NCBI GenBank assembly: GCA_030592645.1
Contig: JAUVIR010000027.1
Coordinates: 1 to 44,078, forward strand
Direction: 5' to 3'
From: Candidatus Fermentibacterota bacterium
GTDB lineage: Bacteria; Fermentibacterota; Fermentibacteria; Fermentibacterales; JCC-6
Length of the DNA stretch: 44,078 nucleotides
The notes beneath the pieces were generated by a model. The model was not told where the DNA came from and ran no database searches. It saw nothing but the letters and a program-made list of their open reading frames with translations. The translations under genes and the position numbers were made by a program. Positions 16,571 through 25,363 of this stretch are shown piece by piece (positions within the stretch are counted from its first letter, which is position 1; each line of letters starts with the position of its first letter).

Positions 16571-19348
16571 TTACTTGTTCGCCTCAATTTCCGACTGGGC
16601 AGCTGCAAGTTTTGCCACAGGAACCCGGAACGGGGAACAGGAAACGTAATCCAGACCAACCGAGTTAAAGAAACGGATTGATTTGGGATCACCGCCATGT
16701 TCTCCACACACTCCGATTTTAAGGTCGGGTTTGGTTTTACGCCCCTCTTTGACTCCCATCTCCACAAAGCGTCCTACACCTTCTATATCTATGGAAGTAA
16801 AAGGATCCTCCTCATAGATGCCCATCTTTACGTAATCCTCAAGAAATACACTTGCATCGTCCCTTGAAAATCCGCATGACATCTGCGTGAGGTCATTGGT
16901 TCCGAAACTGAAGAAATCAGCGTACCGGGCAATTTTTGCTGCGTCCATTGCAGCACGGGGAATCTCTATCATGGTTCCTATGGTGTACTTAATGTAATCA
17001 TCCCCGAACCCTCCGCTTTTCAGGATATCATCGATAACTTTCTGAGCCCTCTCGCGGGATATCCGCAGTTCTTCAGGATGGCCCACCAGCGGGATCATAA
17101 TTTCAGGAAGAACATCAATACCATCCTGTTTTACCTCTATTGCGGCTTCCATGATTGCCCTTACCTGCATATCAGATACTTCAGGATAGATAAGTCCAAG
17201 CCGGCATCCTCTGTGACCAAGCATAGGGTTGAATTCATGAAGTTTATCTACAATATTCCTGATCTTCTCGAGAGGCAGGTCCATCTCCCTGGCCATCTCA
17301 AGCTGTCCCTCTTCATCCTTAGGCAGGAATTCATGCAATGGAGGGTCTAGAAGCCTTACAGTGCATGGGCGCCCATCAAGCTCCCTGAAGATAGCTGCGA
17401 AATCATTCCTCTGAAGAGGCAGAAGTTCTGAAAGAGCTTCATTGTAATCTTCAAGGGGTCCCGCAAGCTTACTTTCCAGGGATGAAACATCCCCGACCGA
17501 TGAGGCGATCAGATTTCTGAGATCCTTCACCTCTTCGGCAACAAGAATGAGTTTTCTGAATGCAATGATTCTTTCTTCTCCAAAGAACATGTGCTCGGTT
17601 CTGCAGAGGCCTATACCTTCCGCTCCGAAATTGATCGCTGTTCTGGTATCACGTACAGTCTCGGCATTTGCTCTTACGCCCAGCCTTCTATACTCATCGG
17701 CCCATTTCATCATAACCGTATAATTCTGGAAAAGTACTGATTCGGAGGGGTCTCCCTCTCCGGATGATATTGAGAGTATCTCGGATGATCTTACAGTAAC
17801 CTCACCGGCAAATACCTCGCCGGTGAAACCGTCAAGGGCTATCAGGTCTCCCTCAGTTATCTCGGTATCTCCGCATATCATCTTCTTCTGATTGCTGTTA
17901 ACCATGAGATCACTTGCTCCGGCAACGCATGGAAGCCCCATTCCCCTGGCTACAACGGCAGCATGTGAGGTCATTCCGCCGCGGGATGTTATTATTCCGC
18001 TTGAAACGGACATGCCGCCTATATCCTCGGGGCTGGTTTCCTTTCTGCACAGTATTACATCTTCTCCCCTTGCAGACCATTCTTCAGCGGCGCTGGCTGT
18101 AAATACAGCCTTTCCGCATGCTCCGCCGGGAGAAGCGCTCAGTCCGGTCGTCAGATATTTAGCGCGCGCCTTGCCCGCCTTATCAAGCACCGGGGCAAAA
18201 AGCTGGTTGAAACTTGCGGTTGGAACGCGCCACAGGGCTGTCTTCCTGTCTATAAGGCCTTCATTGGCCATATCAACTGCTATGTTAAGCGCCGCAAATA
18301 CAGTCCGTTTACCTGTTCTGGTCTGAAGGATGTAGAGCTTTTCCTCCTGAATGGTGAACTCGATATCCTGCATATCAAGGTAATGCTCTTCAAGTATTGT
18401 TCTGATCCGCAGAAGCTCATCGTAGGCTTCCTCGTTCACGTCACGGAGAGTGGAGATCGGCTTGGGGGTTCTTATCCCTGCAACAACATCTTCCCCCTGG
18501 GCGTTCATAAGATATTCACCGTAGAATACATTTTCACCGTTTGAGGGGTTCCTGGTGAAACAAACCCCTGTACCCGAGGCATCACCCATATTGCCGAAAA
18601 CCATCGTCTGAACGTTTACAGCTGTCCCGATAAGGCCGGTGATAGCGTTGATCTGCCTGTAGCGTATGGCCCTTGCATTATTCCAGGAACCGAAAACGGC
18701 ATCGATCGAAAGTTTAAGCTGGTCCCAGGGGTCCTCCGGGAAGGGTTTTCCTGTTTTGCTGTCGTATATCCTCTTGAATTGATCTACTACTTCCTTCAGA
18801 TCATCAGTGGAAAGGTCAGTATCGAGTTCAACACCTTTTCCGGCTTTAACGCCATCAAGCGCCTCCTCGAAGGTATGATGAGGAATACCCATGACCACAT
18901 CACCAAACATCTGGATGAATCTTCTGTAAGCATCCCAGACGAATCTGGGATTACCCGTTTTGCTGATAAGCGATCTGATGGAGTTCTCGTTAAGACCAAG
19001 GTTCAATACTGTATCCATCATTCCAGGCATGGAGACGGCAGCACCGCTCCTTACAGAAACCAGGAGCGGTTCGGAGCCCCTGCCGAATTCTCTCTCCGAG
19101 ACTGACTCGAGCAGGGCAAGTTTTTCTTTTACCTGTTCTTCAAGCCCCTCGGGCCATGTTCCTTCCGGGCCGTCCGTGTAGTAACCTGAGCAGGCCTCTG
19201 TGGATAATGTGAAGCCCGGAGGTACAGGAAGACCTATTCTGGTCATCTCAGCCAGGTTTGCACCCTTGCCGCCAAGAAGTTCCTTCTGTGTGCGGTTACC
19301 TTCTGTTTCGTCGCCTCCAAAGAAATAAACATATTTCTTCTGATTCAT
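16571..19348 (-). CDS. ppdK: Pyruvate, phosphate dikinase
   Basis: PPDK interconverts pyruvate, ATP and phosphate with phosphoenolpyruvate, AMP and pyrophosphate. In anaerobes it often runs toward ATP or works with pyrophosphate metabolism. The 925-residue protein has the N-terminal nucleotide-binding domain (GGKGANLAEMTRIGLPVPPGF, SVRSGAAVSMPGMMDTVLNLG), the swivelling phospho-histidine motif GGMTSHAAVVARGMGLPCVAG, and the C-terminal PEP-binding barrel (GLCRTEHMFF, MLGHRGCRLG, FSFGTNDLTQM, GVCGEHGGDP with the catalytic Cys). All catalytic motifs are present. An AAAGG ribosome site precedes the ATG. The gene downstream is a GGDEF protein, probably co-transcribed. Confidence 0.97.
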   Translation of the reverse strand: MNQKKYVYFFGGDETEGNRTQKELLGGKGANLAEMTRIGLPVPPGFTLSTEACSGYYTDGPEGTWPEGLEEQVKEKLALLESVSEREFGRGSEPLLVSVRSGAAVSMPGMMDTVLNLGLNENSIRSLISKTGNPRFVWDAYRRFIQMFGDVVMGIPHHTFEEALDGVKAGKGVELDTDLSTDDLKEVVDQFKRIYDSKTGKPFPEDPWDQLKLSIDAVFGSWNNARAIRYRQINAITGLIGTAVNVQTMVFGNMGDASGTGVCFTRNPSNGENVFYGEYLMNAQGEDVVAGIRTPKPISTLRDVNEEAYDELLRIRTILEEHYLDMQDIEFTIQEEKLYILQTRTGKRTVFAALNIAVDMANEGLIDRKTALWRVPTASFNQLFAPVLDKAGKARAKYLTTGLSASPGGACGKAVFTASAAEEWSARGEDVILCRKETSPEDIGGMSVSSGIITSRGGMTSHAAVVARGMGLPCVAGASDLMVNSNQKKMICGDTEITEGDLIALDGFTGEVFAGEVTVRSSEILSISSGEGDPSESVLFQNYTVMMKWADEYRRLGVRANAETVRDTRTAINFGAEGIGLCRTEHMFFGEERIIAFRKLILVAEEVKDLRNLIASSVGDVSSLESKLAGPLEDYNEALSELLPLQRNDFAAIFRELDGRPCTVRLLDPPLHEFLPKDEEGQLEMAREMDLPLEKIRNIVDKLHEFNPMLGHRGCRLGLIYPEVSDMQVRAIMEAAIEVKQDGIDVLPEIMIPLVGHPEELRISRERAQKVIDDILKSGGFGDDYIKYTIGTMIEIPRAAMDAAKIARYADFFSFGTNDLTQMSCGFSRDDASVFLEDYVKMGIYEEDPFTSIDIEGVGRFVEMGVKEGRKTKPDLKIGVCGEHGGDPKSIRFFNSVGLDYVSCSPFRVPVAKLAAAQSEIEANK

Positions 19349-19610
19349 ACGGAACCTTTCTTCTGGAATTGTAGAAATTTGCGAACTTGTAATATAAGAA
19401 AAATGCGGACATTAAGACTACTATCAATACTCCTCATCAGAGACTTCAGAAATCGAGAAATGATTCTTCTGAACAACTCTTTTAATGGTCAGTACTGCCC
19501 TGAATCAGATCTTTCCGCTATATATACATGTGCATCCTTTATGAGTTACACTTTATAAATGCATATTGTATTCATATGTATGCAAATAAGTTAGAAAGGT
19601 AAGCCCGCTC
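19349..19610. other. Divergent intergenic region between ppdK and the CotH cluster
   Basis: This 262-base AT-rich gap separates two divergent transcription units and should hold both promoters. I see AT-rich runs such as TATATATACATG (about 19519-19530) and TTTATAAATGC, and on the minus strand CTTATATTAC about 45 bases before ppdK, but no pair of -35 and -10 boxes with good spacing. No tRNA, small ORF of note, riboswitch-like fold or terminator could be recognised by eye. Confidence 0.4.
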
Positions 19611-22121
19611 TTGATATTGCAGTCTGTTCTCAGCTCTTTAATTCTTCTGGGAAGCCAGGGTGCCCTGGACAGCTACCATCTGTACATAGACCAGGATCAT
19701 CTCGACAGTCTTTACGCTGATTCCCTTACCGACCTTCAGTTCCCTGCTTACGTTGAAACCCCCATGGGGGCATGCAGCTGTTCAGCCGGTTTCAGAGGCG
19801 GAACATCTCTAGAGTATCCCAAAAAAAGCTGGAAGATCGAAATGCAGGATCCAGCGCTCCTGAACGCGTCGCACATACTTCTCGATGCCCATTACAGAGA
19901 TCATTCCCTCATGCGTAACGTTCTTGGGCTTGTATTGTCTGCAGAACTGGGTTTCCCCGTCCCCCGGACGGAACATGTGGAGTTCTACATAAATGACATT
20001 TATTACGGCGTTTATGTTCAGGTTGAGAGAATTGATGAGTATTTCTATATCAGGAACAACCTCGGTTACGGCCCTCTTTTCAAGGCGATAGATCATCTTG
20101 GCAGATTCGTCTGGCAGCCCTGTGATACGCTTGGCACAACAGGCTTCGAGGCTGAGCGGGGAAGCGACGAGTACCTTCCCCTTCTAAGAAGCTTTGTTGA
20201 TAAAGTGAACCTCCGCTCCCCCCTGTCACTTAACATTGAGGATTTCATCTTTAATGCCGCTGTCAGCCTGGCCATAAGAGATGAGGACGCAATTATAAAG
20301 AACTTCTATCTGCACTTCACTCCGGGCGGAATCTGGAGGTACTACCCATGGGACAGAGACGCTTCTTTCGGTAACAACTGGGAAGGCATATACGACCCTG
20401 ACTGGGTTGAAGATTCATCGATGTACTGCTTTACAATATCATCCCTGCTGACATCTCTTCTTCTCGACAGCCAGAATCGAACAATATTCGAGGACTATAT
20501 GCTGGAGATCGCTTCGATCATGGGGAACGACCTTCCAGCCGTTATCGATTCCATCTACTTCGAAATACGGCAAAGCGTGTACGCCGACACAATGAAGCAG
20601 GGAACTAACGCTGATTTTGATGAGGCAGTTGAGGTCCTCCGAAGCTCCATTGAGGAACGGGCCGATTTCCTGCCTGAGATAGCCGAAGCGCCCGTTCCGC
20701 TGGAAGTGGAATCCATGACTCTTTCGCAGTGGGATTTCCAGCAGGGCGGCAGTACCGATTCGGTAACGGTAACTGTCCAGTTTGAACAGCCTCCGCATCA
20801 TGCCGCTGTAAACTGGTGGAGTGAGAGGGGTATTGTACACTACAGCGCTCTGACCCAGGTTGGTACATCAGGCTGCTTATGGAGCGGAACCATCGCTTTT
20901 CCGCCCGATGAAGATCATATCAAATTCGCCACTGTCTATTTTATCGAAACGGGGGAGGACCTGGCGGTATTCTATTATCCGTTCTACAGCTTCCCTACAT
21001 CCCCTGCCCGCAGGATCTGCGCGCCAACTGCAAGGAGGAGTGAATACACTGCTCATCACGAAGATCTGGAAATGCTCGATCCCATCAGATACACTTCCTT
21101 CCTGTGGTCAATTCCAATCGTGAACACATCGACAGTGCTTCAGGACATTTCGTTCTACGGATTTCAGACAGGAGATCCGCCCGCACGGCTCTTCGCGCCG
21201 GAGGGAGCATCCATCCCCCCCGGAGATACACTGTACCTTACCAACAACGAGGAACTCCTGAGCTGTATGCTTCCCGGAGGTAACATATTCGGAAATCTCG
21301 TACTGGATTCCCCCGCCGGGACCGAACTTCAAATACTCGACCCGTCATGGACAACCGCCAGAGTCATGACTCTTGGAGATGAAGTGCAAGCCGGCGAATC
21401 GAATGTACCGGTAATACTGTCGGAGATCTGCTTCAGCGGCGAGGCTGGGGATTGGATCGAATTGTTCAACCCGGGAATAAACAGAGCGGATCTCTCCGGA
21501 TTTCTTATTGTCGATGGACAGGACCACATGTCCATTCTTCCGGAAGGTCTGATGATCAATCCAAAGAACTATCTGATCATCTGCGAATCTTACGATTTGT
21601 TCAGCTCAGTTTACGAACAGAATATAGATGTGATTCAGGGAATTGATTTCGGGCTTAACGATGTAATGGATGGAGTATCTCTTCTAGATGAAAATGAGCC
21701 TGTTTTTTCGGTAATGTACGACAACGAGACCTGGCCCATATCGGATGACTGTGTTCTTTCGCTTATCTCACCCAGATTACCCCTTGCAGCTGCGTCAAGC
21801 TGGGAGGGAGTTGAGCTGCCGGGCACTCCGGGGGCTCCCAATCCCGGATGGCCGGTAATCCTTATTAATCCATTGATCGAATCGCTGCGGCCGAATCCAG
21901 TTTTATCTTCATTTTCACTTGATTACATTATTCCGAATTTACCGGGAGAAGCACTTGTTTACGATATCTCAGGAAGACTGGTACTACAGCCCCAAACCCT
22001 TGAATTGTTTGAGGGAACCTTATCCTGTGAGCTTCCTGCAGCACTGAGACCGGGTGTTTATTTTGCTGTAATCCGATCCGCTGGATGCATGGCATCAAGG
22101 AAATTCATTCTTTTGCGATGA
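19611..22121 (+). CDS. CotH kinase family surface protein with C-terminal sorting domain
   Basis: An 836-residue exported protein. TTG 19611 is the first possible start after an in-frame stop and gives a weak signal peptide (MILQSVLSSLILLGSQGALDS). Residues ~20-360 are a CotH domain, an atypical protein kinase fold: RGGTSLEYPKKSWKIEM holds the ATP-binding lysines, ERIDEYFY follows, and YYPWDRDASFGNNW is the metal-binding DxDxxFG-type motif. The middle has a beta-sandwich and a lamin-tail domain (SEICFSGEAGDWIELFNPG, ADLSGFLI). The C-terminal ~80 residues (LRPNPVLSSFSLDY, ALVYDISGRLVLQ, KFILLR) look like a T9SS sorting domain. It heads a plus-strand run with porin, VTC and DUF4956 genes. The phosphorylated substrate is unknown. 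Confidence 0.87.
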   Translation: MILQSVLSSLILLGSQGALDSYHLYIDQDHLDSLYADSLTDLQFPAYVETPMGACSCSAGFRGGTSLEYPKKSWKIEMQDPALLNASHILLDAHYRDHSLMRNVLGLVLSAELGFPVPRTEHVEFYINDIYYGVYVQVERIDEYFYIRNNLGYGPLFKAIDHLGRFVWQPCDTLGTTGFEAERGSDEYLPLLRSFVDKVNLRSPLSLNIEDFIFNAAVSLAIRDEDAIIKNFYLHFTPGGIWRYYPWDRDASFGNNWEGIYDPDWVEDSSMYCFTISSLLTSLLLDSQNRTIFEDYMLEIASIMGNDLPAVIDSIYFEIRQSVYADTMKQGTNADFDEAVEVLRSSIEERADFLPEIAEAPVPLEVESMTLSQWDFQQGGSTDSVTVTVQFEQPPHHAAVNWWSERGIVHYSALTQVGTSGCLWSGTIAFPPDEDHIKFATVYFIETGEDLAVFYYPFYSFPTSPARRICAPTARRSEYTAHHEDLEMLDPIRYTSFLWSIPIVNTSTVLQDISFYGFQTGDPPARLFAPEGASIPPGDTLYLTNNEELLSCMLPGGNIFGNLVLDSPAGTELQILDPSWTTARVMTLGDEVQAGESNVPVILSEICFSGEAGDWIELFNPGINRADLSGFLIVDGQDHMSILPEGLMINPKNYLIICESYDLFSSVYEQNIDVIQGIDFGLNDVMDGVSLLDENEPVFSVMYDNETWPISDDCVLSLISPRLPLAAASSWEGVELPGTPGAPNPGWPVILINPLIESLRPNPVLSSFSLDYIIPNLPGEALVYDISGRLVLQPQTLELFEGTLSCELPAALRPGVYFAVIRSAGCMASRKFILLR

Positions 22122-22215
22122 ACGAATATTTATTGCGACAGGAGCTGTATTTCATGGTCAATTATGATTATACTTCAAGGTTGATTAATCTGAGAGTGAG
22201 AATGGAAAGAGAAAA

Positions 22216-23277
22216 ATGAAATATGCCGGTATTCGTATTCTGCTGACGGTTCTTATTATTACCGCTGCCGCCCTTGCAGATGTTGATGTTGAAAATGACA
22301 ATGCGGAGAATTTCACCCTGTCGGTCTATGCAAGGATCAGATTCAGCGAATTCGGTGGCGCACTCGTCATACCCGACAGATCCTTCGGTATCGAATCTGC
22401 CGGCCTGACAGCCGACTTCGATATAACCGATAACACCGAAGGCCAGCTTCAGCTTGAGATAAGGCCTGATGATATTTTCCTGAAAGACTGCTACATTCTC
22501 TGGGAACCCTTCGATTTCCTTGGTGCTCAGGCCGGCAGGTTCAAAAAGCCTTTCTGCCTGAATACCCTTACAAGCACATGGGACCTTCAGGCAATTGATC
22601 ATTCGATTACTCACAGGGAACTCAGCGATCTTCTTTATTCCGGCAGAGGCATAGGTTCCGTGCTTATTCTCGATCCCCAGCTGGAATATCTTCCCACATG
22701 TACATTCGGCATTTTCAACGGCTCTCCAGATGCGATTAATCAAAACAATGAAATCCAGTATGCGGGCAGAGCCGAATTCGAACTGCCCTGCGATATCGTT
22801 GTTGGTGCCGACCTCACATCGCTCCGGTTCGGCGAGGAGGATGAATTTTCTGTTGAAGGTTATCGCTTCTCTCCAAGACAGACAGCCATGGGGGCAGACC
22901 TCCAGTTTGAAACTGATCTTGGAAGAGATTTCTCACTGCTTCTAAGGGGTGAATTCGCACGGGGAGACAACTGGCTGCTCGCCAACGTGATCGAAGGAGA
23001 CGTTCCACCGGGATTCCAGACATGGTGGTTCACAGGAGGAATTACGTTTGAAACCGACAAACCCTCCCTTGAAAGCATTTCTGCATCCCTGAGCATGGGG
23101 TCATGGGAACCTGACCGATCCGTGGGTTCAAGAGAAGATGAGCTTGTTATCACCCTGAGCGTTGATACAGGTACTCCTTTAACAATCAGGGCAGCGATGG
23201 TGAATCACCGCCCCCATAATATCATGTTTGAGGAAAACCGCACCGATTACATCCTTGAGGCTGCACTGGACCTGTAA
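22216..23277 (+). CDS. OprP/OprO-like outer-membrane porin
   Basis: A 353-residue exported beta-barrel protein with signal peptide MKYAGIRILLTVLIITAAALA. The arrangement GLTADFDITDNTEGQLQLEI, FLGAQAGRFKKPF, then GRGIGSVLI and alternating beta strands to the end (YILEAALDL) resembles the phosphate-selective porin O/P family (PF07396), whose members pass phosphate or pyrophosphate; the 'AGRFKKPF' turn is a hallmark. It is shorter than P. aeruginosa OprP (~410-440). Substrate choice is not proven by sequence. Its stop overlaps the start of the VTC gene, which makes a link to phosphate handling attractive. Confidence 0.75.
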   Translation: MKYAGIRILLTVLIITAAALADVDVENDNAENFTLSVYARIRFSEFGGALVIPDRSFGIESAGLTADFDITDNTEGQLQLEIRPDDIFLKDCYILWEPFDFLGAQAGRFKKPFCLNTLTSTWDLQAIDHSITHRELSDLLYSGRGIGSVLILDPQLEYLPTCTFGIFNGSPDAINQNNEIQYAGRAEFELPCDIVVGADLTSLRFGEEDEFSVEGYRFSPRQTAMGADLQFETDLGRDFSLLLRGEFARGDNWLLANVIEGDVPPGFQTWWFTGGITFETDKPSLESISASLSMGSWEPDRSVGSREDELVITLSVDTGTPLTIRAAMVNHRPHNIMFEENRTDYILEAALDL

Positions 23278-24068
23278 TGAACATGGACGATGCGCCCCGG
23301 CTGCATTTTCACAGGTACGAATTCAAGTACCTGATCGCAGGAGCGACTCTGTCGGGAATACTCCGGGAGCTCGAGCTGCGCCTCGACCGGGACATTCACT
23401 CCGATGCGACAGGCAGTTATTTCGTAAGAAGCCACTACTTCGATACCGATACATTCGATCTTTTCCGTGAAAAGCTCGCGGGATTACTGAAACGTTACAA
23501 ATTCCGCCTGAGAAGCTATTCCTCCTCGCCGCTGTACACAGGTCCGCTTTTTCTGGAACTCAAAGGCAGAAACGACAGCCTTGTCTACAAGCACAGGCTT
23601 CAGCTTGATCCGGGGGCAGTTGAACGCGTAATGGAGAACGGAACAAAATATTTCGCAGGGCTGCTGATGGACTCCCAGATCGAAACCCGCACCGGCAGAA
23701 GATTCGTCTACGATGTGTTCAGAAAAAGAATATCTCCAAGCGTGGTCGTCGATTATCACAGAACCGCTTTTGAAAACAGGGCGAATCCTGATTTCAGGGT
23801 TACGCTTGACAGCGATGTTCTGGCTTACAGGGCAGGCAGCAACGGACATCCTGTGGGTAACGGCCGCACAATATCAGACGGTTTTCATGTACTGGAGATC
23901 AAATTCAGATACCACCTTCCGGGCTGGTTTCACCGGCTGATCCAGGAATTCGAACTGAAGCGGATCTCCTTTTCGAAATTTGCTTATGCAACGGATGTTA
24001 TATATATGAGTACATTCTATTCGAACCTTGATAGAATCTTTGAAAGGAGACCGGCGTGTCTGAACTAG
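23277..24068 (+). CDS. VTC-domain polyphosphate polymerase
   Basis: A 263-residue soluble protein that is almost wholly a VTC domain (PF09359), the tunnel-shaped fold that in yeast Vtc4 makes polyphosphate from ATP. Seen are the start HRYEFKYLI, VRSHYFDTDTFDLFREKL, the basic pair in KRYKFRLRSY, FLELKGR, VVDYHRTAFENR with FRVTLD, the acidic LEIKF and finally SFSKFAYATD. These match the positions of the basic residues lining the Vtc4 tunnel and its metal-binding Glu, so activity is plausible. The ATG overlaps the porin stop, and the 3' end overlaps the DUF4956 gene by 13 bases, so the three are translated together. Confidence 0.88.
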   Translation: MNMDDAPRLHFHRYEFKYLIAGATLSGILRELELRLDRDIHSDATGSYFVRSHYFDTDTFDLFREKLAGLLKRYKFRLRSYSSSPLYTGPLFLELKGRNDSLVYKHRLQLDPGAVERVMENGTKYFAGLLMDSQIETRTGRRFVYDVFRKRISPSVVVDYHRTAFENRANPDFRVTLDSDVLAYRAGSNGHPVGNGRTISDGFHVLEIKFRYHLPGWFHRLIQEFELKRISFSKFAYATDVIYMSTFYSNLDRIFERRPACLN

Positions 24069-24748
24069 GCCAGTGGTTCACACAAAGTACAGAGGAACTG
24101 GGATACAGCCCGCTGTCAGTAATCATCAATCTCGTCCTCGCCCTGTGCGCAGGGCTAATTATAGGTGTGATATACAAGAAAACTCACAAAGGACTCTCCT
24201 ATTCGCAATCATTCGTTATAACCCTGGTACTTATGTGTATTACTGTAAGCGCGGTGATGATGGTTATAGGAAGCAATCTGGCCAGGGCTTTCGCCCTTGT
24301 GGGAGCGCTGACCATCGTCAGGTTCAGAACTGTAGTGAAGGATACAAAAGATACAGCCTTCATATTCTTCGCACTGACGCAGGGAATTGCTTCGGGCACG
24401 GGTAATTACGTTCTGACGGTATTCTCCACCTTCTTCATAGGCACGGTGGCGCTGGTTCTCGCCAAGACGAACTTCGGCTCGATGCACCGAAGCGAATTCA
24501 TACTCCGTTTCCGCTTCAACAGAGAATCAGGCGATGAGCAGGCTTACATAGATATCATTCTGGAGAAAGCAAGCAAGAGCACCATCATACATATCGAACC
24601 CTCGGGCGACGGAGTGTACCTTACACTTACTTACGACCTGTCGCTGAAATCCGGGATCAGCTCCCAGGATATTGTAACAGGCTTGAACAGCATTCCGGGA
24701 ATCGATAATGTGAACCTGGTTACCGCTACCAACGATATAGATTACTAA
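24056..24748 (+). CDS. DUF4956 membrane protein
   Basis: A 230-residue integral-membrane protein with four helices in the first ~140 residues (SVIINLVLALCAGLIIGVIY, FVITLVLMCITVSAVMMVIG, ALVGALTIVRFRT, YVLTVFSTFFIGTVALVL) and a soluble C-terminal alpha/beta domain. ALVGALTIVRFRTVVKDTKDTAFIFFALTQGIASG is diagnostic of DUF4956 (PF16316); only part of it need be matched. The family often lies beside VTC and CotH genes, as here, so it may be a membrane partner of the polymerase, for example a channel or anchor for the polymer. GTG start with AAAGGAGA just upstream. It ends 8 bases from a convergent gene, with no terminator seen. Confidence 0.87.
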   Translation: MSELGQWFTQSTEELGYSPLSVIINLVLALCAGLIIGVIYKKTHKGLSYSQSFVITLVLMCITVSAVMMVIGSNLARAFALVGALTIVRFRTVVKDTKDTAFIFFALTQGIASGTGNYVLTVFSTFFIGTVALVLAKTNFGSMHRSEFILRFRFNRESGDEQAYIDIILEKASKSTIIHIEPSGDGVYLTLTYDLSLKSGISSQDIVTGLNSIPGIDNVNLVTATNDIDY

Positions 24749-24756
24749 GCCGGATT

Positions 24757-25350
24757 CTACTCGACGCTGTTAACGTACCCTGGAGTACCCCAGCAGACGG
24801 GATCTCCTGTTTCCGGGTCGGTTCCGGGGCAAGCCCAGTCAATCGAAGGTGTCCAGTTACCCTCTGTATTATCCGCACCGAGGACAATCTTCTCGAGGGA
24901 GGAACCCCGGCCGTCAGCTTCGCTTCTTGTTGTATCTCCATCGGCAAGACCCCAGGTATCGGAATAGACCAGTTCGTCCAGTACCCCCCCGCTGGATGAA
25001 TACAGGAGCAGTGTATCGCTGGAATTGGATAGTTTCGTCCAGACCCCGTCCCATGGAACGATTGCGATGCCGGTTCCGTACGCTTCCGTGAATGACAGTT
25101 CATCCGCCGCGACAACAACCCGGAACATGGGCTCAAGGGTATAGGATTCAAGAAACAGCTGATTCCCGCCATCGCTCAGCATCATTCCATCAAGCTGCAG
25201 CGGGACTGACCCGATATTACACAGTTCGATCCATTCGTACCTGTCATCAATACCTAAAGTCGGCCCATCCGGATTGTACATGATCTCACTGATAACAAGG
25301 TCTCCCGGTACAACCATCACAAGCGAAATCAGTATTGAATAAAAAAGCAC
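24757..25350 (-). CDS. Small exported lamin-tail-domain protein
   Basis: A 197-residue secreted protein. The N-terminus MLFYSILISLVMVVPGDLVISE carries a short signal sequence. The rest is one lamin-tail domain (LTD, PF00932), an Ig-like beta-sandwich: VISEIMYNPDGP, YEWIELCNIGSVPLQLDGMML, then VVAADELSF, SSDTLLLYSSSGGVLDELVY and SSLEKIVLGADNTEGNW. LTDs in bacteria are adhesive or structural modules on exported proteins. GTG start, five bases after AGGAGG. It follows the large CotH/LTD gene by 13 bases and is probably co-transcribed. It lacks a sorting domain. Confidence 0.85.
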   Translation of the reverse strand: MLFYSILISLVMVVPGDLVISEIMYNPDGPTLGIDDRYEWIELCNIGSVPLQLDGMMLSDGGNQLFLESYTLEPMFRVVVAADELSFTEAYGTGIAIVPWDGVWTKLSNSSDTLLLYSSSGGVLDELVYSDTWGLADGDTTRSEADGRGSSLEKIVLGADNTEGNWTPSIDWACPGTDPETGDPVCWGTPGYVNSVE

Positions 25351-25363
25351 AGCAACCTCCTGT

